The notes under the pieces: generated by a model | Databases searched by the model: none | The model's input: the letters and a program-made list of their open reading frames with translations, nothing else | Told to the model about the DNA's origin: nothing | Made by a program: the position numbers and the translations under genes | NCBI GenBank assembly: GCA_964469155.1 | Contig: CAYXXU010000006.1 | Coordinates: 1 to 64,000, forward strand | Direction of reading: 5' to 3' | DNA: 64,000 bases | From: CAIWKO01 sp964469155 | GTDB lineage: Bacteria > Bacteroidota > Bacteroidia > Bacteroidales > CAIWKO01 | Shown here: in pieces, positions 18,135-27,327 of the stretch | How positions within the stretch are numbered: position 1 is the stretch's first letter | How the letters are laid out: the number at the start of each line of letters is the position of its first letter

Positions 18135-18767
18135 ATGGCTCCATTAGATTCAGATTTGAAGTACCGTGCATTGGTTGTAATTGGAATGCCCAAAAAAGTG
18201 AACGACTATATTCCCTGGGCAATAGCCACGCACGACAAAATGAAGGCAAACCCGCGTTTTGCAGCTTTACTGCCCAAGCTGGCCACCTTTGAAACGGATA
18301 CAAAGAACCTGCGCGATGCACAAAATGGCTGTACTTCAAAGCCTCCTACCGTAAGCACCGAAACCCGAAACTATTATTGGAGATTAAGCAAAACCGATAT
18401 CAGGATTCTGAAAGTCAATGTACAGGAAATGGCCGACCTTGACCCACGAAATGCTTCGGTTATAATTACAGATGCCGGTTTTGAAGTCAAACAGGTGGCT
18501 ATACGTCATAAGCAAAAAAACATGGCGGTTGATGGAGCCGAGGAAGGCGAAGTGAAATTGATTGCCGCAGGTCGTGGTCCTCACAACTGGCGCGTGAGCT
18601 ATGACCAGGAAAACTGGACCGTACTATTAGCCAGCAAAACCAGTTTAAAAATATCCAAAGGCAATACGCCCGGCGAGGTGCTGTATTTTCAGAACAGCTT
18701 GCTGGTTGATGAAAGCAAATCGCCTGAATGGAGCCCAAGCATCAGGGTCGTAGTTAAAAAACATTAA
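18135..18767 (+). CDS. Hypothetical protein with fibronectin III-like C-terminal half
   Basis: 210 residues from ATG 18135. The N-terminal half is helical (DKMKANPRFAALLPKLATFETDTKNLRDAQNG), of a type I recall in widespread uncharacterised bacterial proteins that begin with a 'KM..NP.F' block. The C-terminal half is all-beta with fibronectin type III character (GEVKLIAAGRGPHNWRVSYDQENWTVL, SPSIRVVVKK). No signal peptide or membrane helix. It has its own consensus promoter and is followed by tandem array B. A second hypothetical gene with comparable character (45845-46585) also borders a 21-bp array. Function unknown. Confidence 0.7.
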   Translation: MAPLDSDLKYRALVVIGMPKKVNDYIPWAIATHDKMKANPRFAALLPKLATFETDTKNLRDAQNGCTSKPPTVSTETRNYYWRLSKTDIRILKVNVQEMADLDPRNASVIITDAGFEVKQVAIRHKQKNMAVDGAEEGEVKLIAAGRGPHNWRVSYDQENWTVLLASKTSLKISKGNTPGEVLYFQNSLLVDESKSPEWSPSIRVVVKKH

Positions 18768-18860
18768 TTGGTTTTACGGTAAGATTTTAGTCTCAGATTG
18801 TTCATGAGAGTGCAGACAAATCCAATGCCTGCTTGCTGATTTTTTATTGTAACAACCTAC

Positions 18861-19133
18861 TTTCAAATTACCGAACCATCATTTCAATTCACCGAAGGAT
18901 CGTTTCAAATCATCGAGTGGTCGTTTTAAATTACCAAAGGGTTGTTTTAAATCATCGAGCAGTCGTTTTAAATTACCGAACGATCATTTCAAATCACCGA
19001 ACGCTCGTTTCAAATCATCGAGTGGTCGTTTCAAATTTCCTAAGGGTTGTTTACAATTTCCGAACGATCGTTTTAAATCACCGAACCTAAAAATGAAATC
19101 ACCGAGCCTTAATTTAAAATTTAGTAGCGATGA
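18861..19133. repeat. Tandem array B: 13 units of exactly 21 bp with a 105-bp higher-order repeat
   Basis: Thirteen 21-bp units with core ttcaaatcaccgaacgatcg. Units 1-5 match units 6-10 one to one: unit 3 and unit 8 are identical, units 4 and 9 share aagggttg, and units 1 and 6 share attaccgaac. A five-unit (105-bp) block was therefore duplicated. No indel is seen. The array lies between two plus-strand genes. Short shadow frames with a heptad pattern stay open on both strands. Confidence 0.9.
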
Positions 19134-19320
19134 TGTAAAACTAAGGCATTGGGATGCATTGGGAGGCATGATGAGCAGAAGGGTGAAAAGAAGTTAAATA
19201 AAATCCACTTTGAATGATTTGTTGAAATGTTTTTCTTCTTTTGAGGTATATATTTTGTCGATGAAGTTTGTCAAAGAATAGGAGGAAGTGAGTAGTTGAT
19301 AACGAATAGTTAATAGTTTA

Positions 19321-19423
19321 AAAAGGCTTGTTCCGAACAGGGCAGGCCTCTTACTCCGATCGGGGAAATGCTTTCCCCGTGTTCTCTTAACAGAAAAGGC
19401 TTGTCAGCAAAGGGCAGGCCTTT
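19321..19423. repeat. Cluster of three hairpins between array B and the phosphohexomutase gene
   Basis: Two copies of an aaaggcttg...ggcaggcct hairpin (19321-19349 and 19395-19423) flank a perfect 8-bp hairpin with a 3-nt loop (cggggaaa / tttccccg, 19361-19379). The last copy is followed by tttaactttt and could terminate transcription. The same aaaggc..ggcctt hairpin type recurs as the terminator at 45784. The remaining intergenic sequence (19134-19320, 19424-19471) holds nothing I recognise. Confidence 0.6.
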
Positions 19424-19471
19424 AACTTTTAGGCATTCAGCTACAAATCCAAAAGATATTTTCCCTCCCCT

Positions 19472-19502
19472 TTTGCCAATCGGCCAATAATCATTAATTT
19501 TG
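19472..19502 (+). promoter_or_regulatory. Consensus promoter of the phosphohexomutase gene
   Basis: TTTG (19472-19475), 19 bp, TAATTTTG (19495-19502), a full match. The expected start site is ~19 bp before the ATG at 19528. Confidence 0.75.
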
Positions 19503-19527
19503 AAGAAGATTATTCAAACAGCAAAAC

Positions 19528-21270
19528 ATGAAACTATCCGATATCGACAGCGCTATTCTGGCAAAGGCCCAACTCTGGACGGGCGAAAACTTCGACGCCG
19601 AAACCCGCCAACAGGTCAGGCAACTGATGGACGAAAACCCCGCCGAACTTTTTGAATCCTTCTATACTGACCTCGAATTCGGTACAGGCGGTCTGCGCGG
19701 CATCATGGGCGTGGGAAGCAACCGCATGAATAAATATACCGTGGGCATGGCTACACAGGGGCTGGCCCACTATGTGAATAAGATGTTCGCCGGCAAAACA
19801 CAGAATAAAATTGCCATCGCTTACGATTCCCGCAACAATAGCAAATACTTTGCACAAATTGCCGCTGAAATCCTATCGGCCAACGATTGTAAGGTATACC
19901 TGTTCTCAAACCTCCGTCCTACGCCTGAACTATCGTTTGCCATTCGTTATCTGGGCTGCCAGAGCGGTATAGTCATCACGGCTTCTCACAATCCCAAAGA
20001 GTACAACGGTTATAAAGTGTATTGGGACGATGGCGGGCAGTTGGTCAATCCTCACGACAAAAATGTGATAGAAGAAGTGCGTAAAATCACCTCTCCCGAA
20101 CTGGTTAAGTTCACGGCAAAACCCGAAAATATTGAACTGATAGGAGCAGCGGTTGATACCGCTTATCTTTCAAGAGTAAAAAAACTGTCGTTCATCCCCG
20201 AACTGATCAAAAAGAACCATGATTTCAGCATAGTTTACACTGCCCTGCATGGCACCGGAATTACTTTGGTTCCCCAGGCACTGAAGGAATATGGCTTTGG
20301 GAACATTACTCTGGTGGAAGAGCAGGCCATACCCGACGGCAACTTCCCTACTTTACAATCGCCCAATCCCGAAGAAAAAGCAGCCCTGTCTATGGCTATG
20401 GAAAAAGCCGTAAAAATCAACGCCGACCTGGTGCTGGCCACCGACCCCGATGCCGACCGCGTGGGCATTGCTGTGAAAAACGACAAAGGTGAATTTGTGC
20501 TGCTGAATGGTAATCAAACCGCATCTTTGCTGATCTATTACCTGCTTACACAGTGGAAAAGAGAGGGTAAACTGCAGGGCAAGGAATTCATAGTTAAGAC
20601 CATAGTCACCAGCGAACTGCTGGCAGAGATGGCTAAGAAATTCGGGGTGGAGTATTTTGATGTGCTGACGGGATTCAAATATATTGCCGGGATCATTCAG
20701 AATTTGCAGGGAATCAAAACTTTTATTGGCGGAGGCGAAGAAAGTTATGGCTATCTGGTGAGCGATTTTGTGCGCGATAAGGATGCGGTTATTTCATGCT
20801 GCATGATAGCCGAAACGGCCGTGTTTGCCAAAGAGCGGGGCATGTCACTATACTCTTTGCTGCTTGAGATATATAAGGAGTATGGCATGTATTACGAAAG
20901 CCTGTTGTCAATCACCAAAAAAGGCAAATCCGGTGCTGACGAAATAAAACAAATGATGGCTGATTTCCGCAGCAAGCCGCCGAAAACCATAAACCAATCG
21001 AAAGTGGTCATGATAAAAGATTATCAACTGCAAAAAGAGATGAACATGGTTGATCAATCTGTCAAGGCCATTGAAATGCCCAAATCGGATGTGTTGCAGT
21101 TCTTCACAGAAGATGGCAGTAAGATCACGGTGCGTCCTTCAGGCACCGAGCCCAAGATCAAATTCTATTTTGGCATCAAAGCCAAACTGAAAAATATTGC
21201 AGATTTCGAAATAACCGAAGCGAAATGTAGGGATAAAATCGAAAAAATCAAGTTGGATCTATCCTTATAG
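19528..21270 (+). CDS. Phosphoglucomutase/phosphomannomutase family protein
   Basis: 580 residues, normal for the PGM2/PgcA branch of alpha-D-phosphohexomutases, which move phosphate between C1 and C6 of hexose phosphates in the cytosol. All four active-site loops are visible: phosphoserine loop TASHNPKEYNGYKVYWDDGG, metal-binding DPDADRVGIAV, sugar-specificity loop GGEESYGYLV and phosphate-binding RPSGTEPKIKFYF. The N-terminus also shows FGTGGLRGIMG. It feeds glycogen or cell-wall sugar synthesis. It is monocistronic and convergent with the next gene, only 15 bp between stops. Confidence 0.95.
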   Translation: MKLSDIDSAILAKAQLWTGENFDAETRQQVRQLMDENPAELFESFYTDLEFGTGGLRGIMGVGSNRMNKYTVGMATQGLAHYVNKMFAGKTQNKIAIAYDSRNNSKYFAQIAAEILSANDCKVYLFSNLRPTPELSFAIRYLGCQSGIVITASHNPKEYNGYKVYWDDGGQLVNPHDKNVIEEVRKITSPELVKFTAKPENIELIGAAVDTAYLSRVKKLSFIPELIKKNHDFSIVYTALHGTGITLVPQALKEYGFGNITLVEEQAIPDGNFPTLQSPNPEEKAALSMAMEKAVKINADLVLATDPDADRVGIAVKNDKGEFVLLNGNQTASLLIYYLLTQWKREGKLQGKEFIVKTIVTSELLAEMAKKFGVEYFDVLTGFKYIAGIIQNLQGIKTFIGGGEESYGYLVSDFVRDKDAVISCCMIAETAVFAKERGMSLYSLLLEIYKEYGMYYESLLSITKKGKSGADEIKQMMADFRSKPPKTINQSKVVMIKDYQLQKEMNMVDQSVKAIEMPKSDVLQFFTEDGSKITVRPSGTEPKIKFYFGIKAKLKNIADFEITEAKCRDKIEKIKLDLSL

Positions 21271-21285
21271 ACCCTGATATTCCTG

Positions 21286-21999
21286 CTATATCCCTTGTAT
21301 ATTTCGATCAATCAGGTCATCATCCTGGTCATTGGACAAGATGCGGCTCGAGGCATCCACTGTTTTTCTGGATTCCATAACTATCCACAAAACCGTGATA
21401 CTTGCAATGGCCCCGAAAAAACACCAGACGGATATCACCTGTCCGAAGAAGAAGATACGCGAGAACATGTATGAACCTATATTGATAATCCCCAGCACCC
21501 ACATACGTTTCACACTCGAAACCATCATGGAGACAACTGTGGGTATCAGATACAGCAAACCGAAAAACCATGCAAACGGAGGTTTATAATCATACGTATA
21601 ATTCACGTGATATTTCGCTATCGAAGCATCTACATTGTGAAACAGCATCACATAAATAAAGCCGCCTGCCATGAAAATGCCAATGGCCTGAAATACCAAA
21701 AGTATTTTTTTTCTGGTCTTGTTCTTCTCCTGCAAATACATACTTAATGGAATGAACAGGGGCCAGACAAGCCAGGCAAAAATCAAAAAACCTATGGTCA
21801 GGGGATATTTCCACGAAACATAGGCACCGTTTCTCAGCACCACCCAGAGGAAACCTTCAATGAATTGTTGCAATGCAAAGAACAAAGGAATAAGTGCAAA
21901 TACTTTTTGAGGCAGGGTTACTGATTTTCTATAGGCAACCAAGCCCACCATGGATATAACCGCACTGGCACCAAAACTCGCTTCTGCTGAAAAACACAT
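21286..21999 (-). CDS. Multi-span membrane protein, DUF6629-like
   Basis: 237 residues from the ATG at 21999; the frame extends upstream but MCFSAEASFGASAVISMVG is the typical beginning of this family, in which MCFSA opens the protein. About seven membrane helices follow, with FALQQFIEGFLWVVL in the second and a charged C-terminal tail (RILSNDQDDDLIDRN). Function is unknown. No operon partner: the gene is convergent with the phosphohexomutase gene and divergent from deaD. Confidence 0.75.
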   Translation of the reverse strand: MCFSAEASFGASAVISMVGLVAYRKSVTLPQKVFALIPLFFALQQFIEGFLWVVLRNGAYVSWKYPLTIGFLIFAWLVWPLFIPLSMYLQEKNKTRKKILLVFQAIGIFMAGGFIYVMLFHNVDASIAKYHVNYTYDYKPPFAWFFGLLYLIPTVVSMMVSSVKRMWVLGIINIGSYMFSRIFFFGQVISVWCFFGAIASITVLWIVMESRKTVDASSRILSNDQDDDLIDRNIQGI

Positions 22000-22140
22000 A
22001 ATTTCTTTTTTATGCAAATTAATAAAAAAAATACCATTCCCAAAAATACTATTTATCACAATGGTCTATTTGAATAATAATATTTGATGTATCGAAAAAT
22101 TAAAGTCATTAAATACAAGGATTTACTCAATATTAATGAT

Positions 22141-22274
22141 TACCTTTGCATCGATTTAATAATTTAAGTGATTTCAGGGAAGCCATTCAGCTTCATATTC
22201 CGTCTGTATTCAGACCTATCTAAAGGGAACATCAGCAAATCAAGCCCCGAAGCACAAAACCTTTCATAAAAAAA
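22141..22274 (+). promoter_or_regulatory. deaD promoter box and long structured leader
   Basis: TACCTTTG (22141-22148) is a perfect -7 box, implying a 5' leader of about 120 nt before the ATG at 22275. Two small hairpins lie in it: gaagc/gcttc (22179-22194) and gtctg/cagac (22202-22215). Long leaders are typical of cold-regulated helicase and cold-shock genes elsewhere; regulation here is inference. Confidence 0.5.
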
Positions 22275-24071
22275 ATGACAACATTCGAAGAATTAGGAAT
22301 TGAACCAAAAATTCAACGGGCAATACTTGAACTTGGATTTGAGCATCCTATGCCCGTCCAGGAACAAGTAATTCCATTAATGCTCAACAAACGTAACGAT
22401 ATCATTGCTATGGCACAAACGGGCACCGGCAAAACGGCAGCTTTCGGTCTGCCATTGATTCAGGAAGCCATTCCAGGCACTAAATACCCTCATGCACTCG
22501 TATTGTGTCCCACCCGCGAACTCTGCATGCAGATAGCCGGCGACCTCAACGATTATGCTTTACACATCAACGACCTTAAGGTGCTTCCCGTTTACGGAGG
22601 TTCCAGTATCGAAACCCAGATCACTGCACTGAAAAAAGGGGTGCAGATCATAGTAGCCACCCCGGGTCGATTGTTAGACCTTATCGAACGCAGGGTGGTA
22701 AAACTTTCTGAAGTTACGCGAGTAGTGCTCGACGAGGCCGACGAAATGCTCAATATGGGCTTTCTCGATAGTATTGATGCTATCCTGGCTCAGGTTCCGG
22801 ACGGCCGCAACACCTTACTGTTCTCTGCTACCATGCCACAGGAGATAGTCACTATCTCGAAAAAATACATGTCGAATCCTATCGAAGTTACCATTGGAAA
22901 ACGCAATGCAGGCGCCGAAAACATCAAGCATATCTGCTATACCGTTCACGCCAGGGATAAATACCTGCTGTTGAAACGTATTGCCGATTACAACCCCGAT
23001 ATTTATGGTATTGTTTTTTGCCGTACCCGTAAAGAAACCCAGGAAGTGGCCGATAAACTGATACAGGATGGTTATAATGCTGATTCACTGCATGGCGACC
23101 TGTCGCAACCCATGCGCGATATGGTGATGCAGAAGTTCCGCCTGCGTAATATCCGTTTGCTGGTGGCTACCGATGTGGCTGCCCGCGGCCTGGATGTTGA
23201 CGATCTGACACACGTTATCAATTTTCAGCTACCTGACGATCCGGAAGTATATACCCATCGCAGCGGACGAACCGGTCGTGCCGGAAAAACAGGTATTTCA
23301 ATTGCCATTGTGAATCTGAAAGAGAAATTTCTGATACGCCAAATTGAGAAAAAAATTAATAAAACATTTATTAATAGTAAAATTCCCAGTGGACGCGAAA
23401 TTTGTGAAAAACAATTGTTCTCCCTTATCGACAAAATGGAAAAGGTCGAGATCGATCATTCCGAGATCGACACCTACCTTCCTGTGATCTTTCGAAAACT
23501 GGAGTGGCTGGATAAAGAGGAAGTGATCAAAAGATTTGTTTCGCTACAGTTTAATAAATTCCTGGACTATTACCGGACCGCCGCTGAGATCAAGGTTCCT
23601 GAAGACCATGGCAGAAACAGCCAGGATGCAGGCGATCGCGACGGGCGTCGCAGAAACAGAAAAGACCGCGACGATTCCGGTTCCAGAGAAAGATCTTTCG
23701 ATAGAGGCTCTGACAGAGGATTTGACAGGTCCTCAGACAGAGGATTTGACAGATCCTCTGAAAAATCTTCTGATTTCTCAAAGATGTTTATCAATATCGG
23801 AAAGATGGATGGTATTAATCCCCGCCAGATCATCGACCTGATCAATTTCAACACTCCGGGCAAAAAGGTAGGCATAGGCCGTATCGATCTGATGAAGACC
23901 TTTTCGTTCTTCGAAATTGAAAACTCCTATGCACACGAAATTATCCGCTTACTGAAAAATAAAAAGCATAACGACCGTAAACTAAATATAGGATTTGCCA
24001 ACGAAAAAGATTTTGGAGACTCATCCTCAAAACCAAAAAGATACTCCCGCGACAAAAGAAGGGAAAGATAA
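22275..24071 (+). CDS. deaD: DEAD-box ATP-dependent RNA helicase (DeaD/CsdA type)
   Basis: 598 residues. Q motif region (FEHPMPVQEQVIP), Walker A AQTGTGKTAAF, PTRELCMQI, DEAD in VVLDEADEMLNMGF, SAT, and motif VI HRSGRTGRAG. A disordered Arg/Asp/Ser tract follows (residues ~455-505, DRGFDRSS repeats), then a DbpA-type RNA-binding domain (MFINIGKMDGINPRQIIDLIN ... SYAHEIIRLLKNKK). These helicases unwind structured RNA during ribosome assembly and in the cold. The gene faces a convergent cold-shock protein gene, and both share the terminator at 24088. A long leader suggests post-transcriptional control. Confidence 0.95.
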   Translation: MTTFEELGIEPKIQRAILELGFEHPMPVQEQVIPLMLNKRNDIIAMAQTGTGKTAAFGLPLIQEAIPGTKYPHALVLCPTRELCMQIAGDLNDYALHINDLKVLPVYGGSSIETQITALKKGVQIIVATPGRLLDLIERRVVKLSEVTRVVLDEADEMLNMGFLDSIDAILAQVPDGRNTLLFSATMPQEIVTISKKYMSNPIEVTIGKRNAGAENIKHICYTVHARDKYLLLKRIADYNPDIYGIVFCRTRKETQEVADKLIQDGYNADSLHGDLSQPMRDMVMQKFRLRNIRLLVATDVAARGLDVDDLTHVINFQLPDDPEVYTHRSGRTGRAGKTGISIAIVNLKEKFLIRQIEKKINKTFINSKIPSGREICEKQLFSLIDKMEKVEIDHSEIDTYLPVIFRKLEWLDKEEVIKRFVSLQFNKFLDYYRTAAEIKVPEDHGRNSQDAGDRDGRRRNRKDRDDSGSRERSFDRGSDRGFDRSSDRGFDRSSEKSSDFSKMFINIGKMDGINPRQIIDLINFNTPGKKVGIGRIDLMKTFSFFEIENSYAHEIIRLLKNKKHNDRKLNIGFANEKDFGDSSSKPKRYSRDKRRER

Positions 24072-24087
24072 AATATGGCAAAAAAAA

Positions 24088-24110
24088 AGCCCGTCGTTTT
24101 GCGACGGGCT
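24088..24110. terminator. Bidirectional terminator between deaD and the cold-shock gene
   Basis: A perfect 9-bp GC-rich stem (agcccgtcg / cgacgggct, loop ttttg) has an A run before it and a T run after it, so it can stop transcripts from both convergent genes. Confidence 0.93.
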
Positions 24111-24138
24111 TTTTACATTTTGCAAAATGTGTAGATTT

Positions 24139-24330
24139 CTAGTCTCTTTTAACATTTACAGCGTTCAGTCCTTTTTTGCCTTCCTGCAATTCAAAACTTA
24201 CGATATCGCCTTCTTTGATCTTGTCGATCAGGCCTGATGCATGTACAAAATATTCTTTATCGGATTCGTCGTCTTTGATAAATCCAAAACCTTTTAATTC
24301 ATTGAAGAATTTTACTGTTCCTTTTTTCAT
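24139..24330 (-). CDS. Cold-shock domain protein
   Basis: 63 residues, a single cold-shock domain: GTVKFFNELKGFGFI (RNP1 KGFGFI), EYFVHASGL (RNP2) and GDIVSFELQEGKKGLNAVNV. It binds single-stranded nucleic acids and acts as an RNA chaperone in the cytosol. It has its own consensus promoter and shares a terminator with deaD, whose role in cold adaptation matches. Standard length, no anomalies. Confidence 0.95.
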   Translation of the reverse strand: MKKGTVKFFNELKGFGFIKDDESDKEYFVHASGLIDKIKEGDIVSFELQEGKKGLNAVNVKRD

Positions 24331-24360
24331 TGTGATGTTAAATTGTAATTAAATTATTTG

Positions 24361-24390
24361 CAAAGATATACAAATAAAACTTCACAACAA
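24361..24390 (-). promoter_or_regulatory. Promoter of the cold-shock gene
   Basis: On the minus strand TTG (24390-24388), 19 bp, TATCTTTG (24368-24361). The start site falls about 25 bp before the ATG at 24330. Confidence 0.65.
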
Positions 24391-24496
24391 CAAAAAAATA
24401 AATAAAATCTTACAAAAAAAATAAAGGCTTTAAAAAAAGAAGGTTTTAACCCTGGGATATTCGGAAACTTTACAACAATTATCCGCCATATCATGC

Positions 24497-27160
24497 TCAT
24501 TCCACCACAGTCAAAATTCCTCTCAAGCGGATATCTTTGCACGAAGCACCTATCATGATGCGGAAGTCACCGGTCTCCACTGTCTTTTTCATATTGAGGT
24601 CCCACATGGAGAGTAGTTCAGGAGTAATCATAAAACTCACGGTCTTGCTTTCGCCGGGTTTCAGATGTATGCGCTGAAAGCCCTTAAGCTCGGTTATGGG
24701 CCGGGCCACCGAGGCCAGTTCGTCCCTAAGGTACAGCTGAACTACTTCGTCTCCTTCTGTTTTGCCGGTATTGGTCACCGTGCATTTTACCAGGGTGGAG
24801 TCGTTGGAAGCTATCTTATTCTTCACTATTTGCAGTCCTGAATATTCAAAGCTGGTATAGCTCATCCCATAGCCGAAAGGAAAAAGAGGCTGGCCTGTGA
24901 GATCATCATAATCATCTCCCCTGCCGGTTGGCTTGTGATTGTAAACCAAAGGAAGCTGTCCTTCCGTAAGCGGAAAAGTGATTGGTAAGCGTCCAGAGGG
25001 ATTATAATCACCAAACAATACCTCCGCCACGGCATCACCTCCTTCTTCACCGGAATACCAGACATCTATAAGAGCAGGGATATTGTTCAACCAGTTGTTC
25101 ATGGTGATGGCGCTGCCTCCGACCAAAACTACTACCAGGGGTTTACCATTTTGCGAAAGTTTGTTGATGAGTTCTTCCTGCCGACCCGGAAGACCCAACA
25201 GTGCCCTGTCGCGAAACTCTCCTTCTTCAATGCCCACCACCACTATGGTCGCATCGCTTTTAGCCGCGAGAGCTGTGGCTTTGTCAATTTCCTGTGACTG
25301 ATCGTCTGTGATGCCAAAGTTCCAAACCAAAGCCAAACGGGCATTACCGGTAGGTTCAAAATACTCTATGCGCAGGTTATATTCTTTGTCCTTTACGAAG
25401 GTAAAATCTTTGACCAGGGTTTGCTTGCTCACCTTTTTCCAGTCGTCTATCAGCAAAGTGTCGTTCACGTAAAGGCGATAACCGTCGTTGCCATCAATGC
25501 CAATCTTGTATGTACCCGAGGCAGGGGCTTTTAGTTTTCCTGTCCAGCGGACCGAATAGAAGTCATAGGTTAGCTTGTCGGGATCAGGGGAAAAGAGGGT
25601 CCACTGGAATTGAATCTGAGCATCGGTTCGGGTGAAAGCCGGGTTGCCGCTGAGGGTGATGTTGCTGAAATATTCGCCAAACAAACCCTTCTGTGTTTTG
25701 CCGTCGACACTGCATGACAGAAAATCAGAAGATACGGTTTGGTATTCTTTTAATACCCTGTCGCAGCCTTTGGCATAGGCTACTTCCACTTGCTTTCCCG
25801 CACGATTCTTTATGCCTTCCAGAATACTTACGGGTTGATTGCCCGGACCGCTGTAACCGCCCAGACGGGCTTCCGTGGCATCGGTCCCAACGACAGCTAT
25901 GCTGCGTATGTTCCCCGCAAGAGGAAGGGTGTTGTTCTCATTTTTCAATAAAACAATAGATTCCAGGGCAGCCTTTTTGGCCAGAAGACGGTGGGCGCTG
26001 ACATCAGTGTTGTTGTCTGCTTTTTTGGTATCCACATAAGGATGATCGAAAAGCCCCAGCCGGAACTTGATGCGCAACACACGGGCCACGGCACTGTCGA
26101 TGGTGTTTTGTGATATTCTTCCATCCTGAAAAGGAGGAAAAAAAAGCTTTTCGTGATCGATGGAGGTCTGAAAGATCACATCCAGGCCGGCATTTATGGA
26201 TCTGACAGTAGATGAGGGATAATCGGCGGCTGTGAAATGCAGTACATTGGCTCCTCCGGTAGCTCCGGCATCGGAGATCACAAAACCTTTGAATCCCCAT
26301 TCCTTTTTCAGCAGTTGGTTGAGCAGCCAGTCGCTGGCGGTGCAGGGACTTCCGTCGAGGGAATTGTAGGCCGTCATCACCGAAAGGGAACCACCTCTTT
26401 TGATACAGGCTTCAAAAGGAGGCAAATAAATTTCGCGGAGCATGCGCTCGTTCCAATGAATGGGGTAAGAGTCGCGGCCGCCATCACCTACGTTGGCTAC
26501 GAAATGTTTGGGAGTGGTGATGATTCCCCTATTTTCGAATTCCGAAACAAAAGCCACAGCCATCTCCGAAACCAGGAAGGGATCCTCCCCATAAGTCTCT
26601 TCGGTCCGTCCCCAACGGACATCGGTGGCCACGTTGACCACGGGCGAAAGCACCATGCGTATGCCACGAACCTTACATTCCGAAGCTATGGCAGCGGACA
26701 CCTGATGCATGAGGGGAACATCCCAGGTTGCCGCCAACCCAATGGACTGAGGAAAGGCCGTTGCCCCACGGCGAACCAGTCCGTGAAGGGCCTCATCGAA
26801 GAGGATGATGGGAATACCCAGACGGGTTTGGTGAGTGAACCAGCGCTGCATTTCGTTGACCGCATCGGCCGTTTTCAGGGCGGAAGTACCGGGATTGGTA
26901 TTGATGAGTTGTTGGGTGGCATCCTCATTCTGGACTATTTGAGTGATCTCGAAACCAAACAAACCTTCCTTATAAATGGCTTTGTCTTTGCCCAGATCGC
27001 CTGGGATCATAAAGAGCTGGCGGAACTTTTCTTTGGGCGTCATTCGCGAAAGAAGATCGTTGACCCTAACCTCTACCGTGGTCGTTGAATCTTTGTAAAG
27101 CTGGGACTTAGCCTGAAAACCAATGAATGCAAAAAGCAATACAGGGAATATCTTTTTCAT
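24497..27160 (-). CDS. Glycoside hydrolase family 3 enzyme with inserted PA14 domain
   Basis: 887 residues from the ATG at 27160, where a signal peptide begins (MKKIFPVLLFAFIGFQAKSQ). The frame stays open upstream only because it runs into the 21-bp arrays, so that extension is rejected. The GH3 barrel spans ~30-370, with KHF at 218-220 and nucleophile Asp297 in GFVISDAG; the C-terminal GH3 domain is split by PA14 (~490-625, GLFGEYFSN ... EYFEPTGNARLALVW) and resumes with VVVGIEEGEFRDRALLGLPG; a fibronectin III-like domain ends the protein (~790-870). Members are beta-glucosidases or beta-xylosidases, and PA14 often shapes substrate choice; the exact sugar is not readable. Exported to periplasm or outer surface. 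Confidence 0.93.
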   Translation of the reverse strand: MKKIFPVLLFAFIGFQAKSQLYKDSTTTVEVRVNDLLSRMTPKEKFRQLFMIPGDLGKDKAIYKEGLFGFEITQIVQNEDATQQLINTNPGTSALKTADAVNEMQRWFTHQTRLGIPIILFDEALHGLVRRGATAFPQSIGLAATWDVPLMHQVSAAIASECKVRGIRMVLSPVVNVATDVRWGRTEETYGEDPFLVSEMAVAFVSEFENRGIITTPKHFVANVGDGGRDSYPIHWNERMLREIYLPPFEACIKRGGSLSVMTAYNSLDGSPCTASDWLLNQLLKKEWGFKGFVISDAGATGGANVLHFTAADYPSSTVRSINAGLDVIFQTSIDHEKLFFPPFQDGRISQNTIDSAVARVLRIKFRLGLFDHPYVDTKKADNNTDVSAHRLLAKKAALESIVLLKNENNTLPLAGNIRSIAVVGTDATEARLGGYSGPGNQPVSILEGIKNRAGKQVEVAYAKGCDRVLKEYQTVSSDFLSCSVDGKTQKGLFGEYFSNITLSGNPAFTRTDAQIQFQWTLFSPDPDKLTYDFYSVRWTGKLKAPASGTYKIGIDGNDGYRLYVNDTLLIDDWKKVSKQTLVKDFTFVKDKEYNLRIEYFEPTGNARLALVWNFGITDDQSQEIDKATALAAKSDATIVVVGIEEGEFRDRALLGLPGRQEELINKLSQNGKPLVVVLVGGSAITMNNWLNNIPALIDVWYSGEEGGDAVAEVLFGDYNPSGRLPITFPLTEGQLPLVYNHKPTGRGDDYDDLTGQPLFPFGYGMSYTSFEYSGLQIVKNKIASNDSTLVKCTVTNTGKTEGDEVVQLYLRDELASVARPITELKGFQRIHLKPGESKTVSFMITPELLSMWDLNMKKTVETGDFRIMIGASCKDIRLRGILTVVE

Positions 27161-27218
27161 GGTCAGGTTGTTTTTGAGAGGGTTTGGGAGGGCGAAGATA
27201 AGGAAAAATGAGCCACTG

Positions 27219-27302
27219 GCCATGAGCCAATAGCTAATAGCCATGAGCCAATAGCCACAAGCCATGAGCCACTTGCCACGAGCCATAAGCCATGAGACAA
27301 TA
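27219..27302. repeat. Tandem array C1: four units of exactly 21 bp
   Basis: Four 21-bp units starting at 27219, 27240, 27261 and 27282, with core gccatgagccaatagcca; a weaker fifth copy may precede. The array begins 59 bp upstream of the GH3 start codon and is followed 25 bp later by array C2, whose unit is unrelated. On the minus strand it keeps a heptad-like WLVASGS frame open. Confidence 0.85.
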
Positions 27303-27327
27303 GCCACATTAGAGTGAGTGTGCGATT

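Noticed and set aside
18833..19169. Heptad ORFs on both strands (plus 18833-19090, minus 18984-19169)
   Set aside because: Shadows of array B; opposite strands are open over the same repeat.
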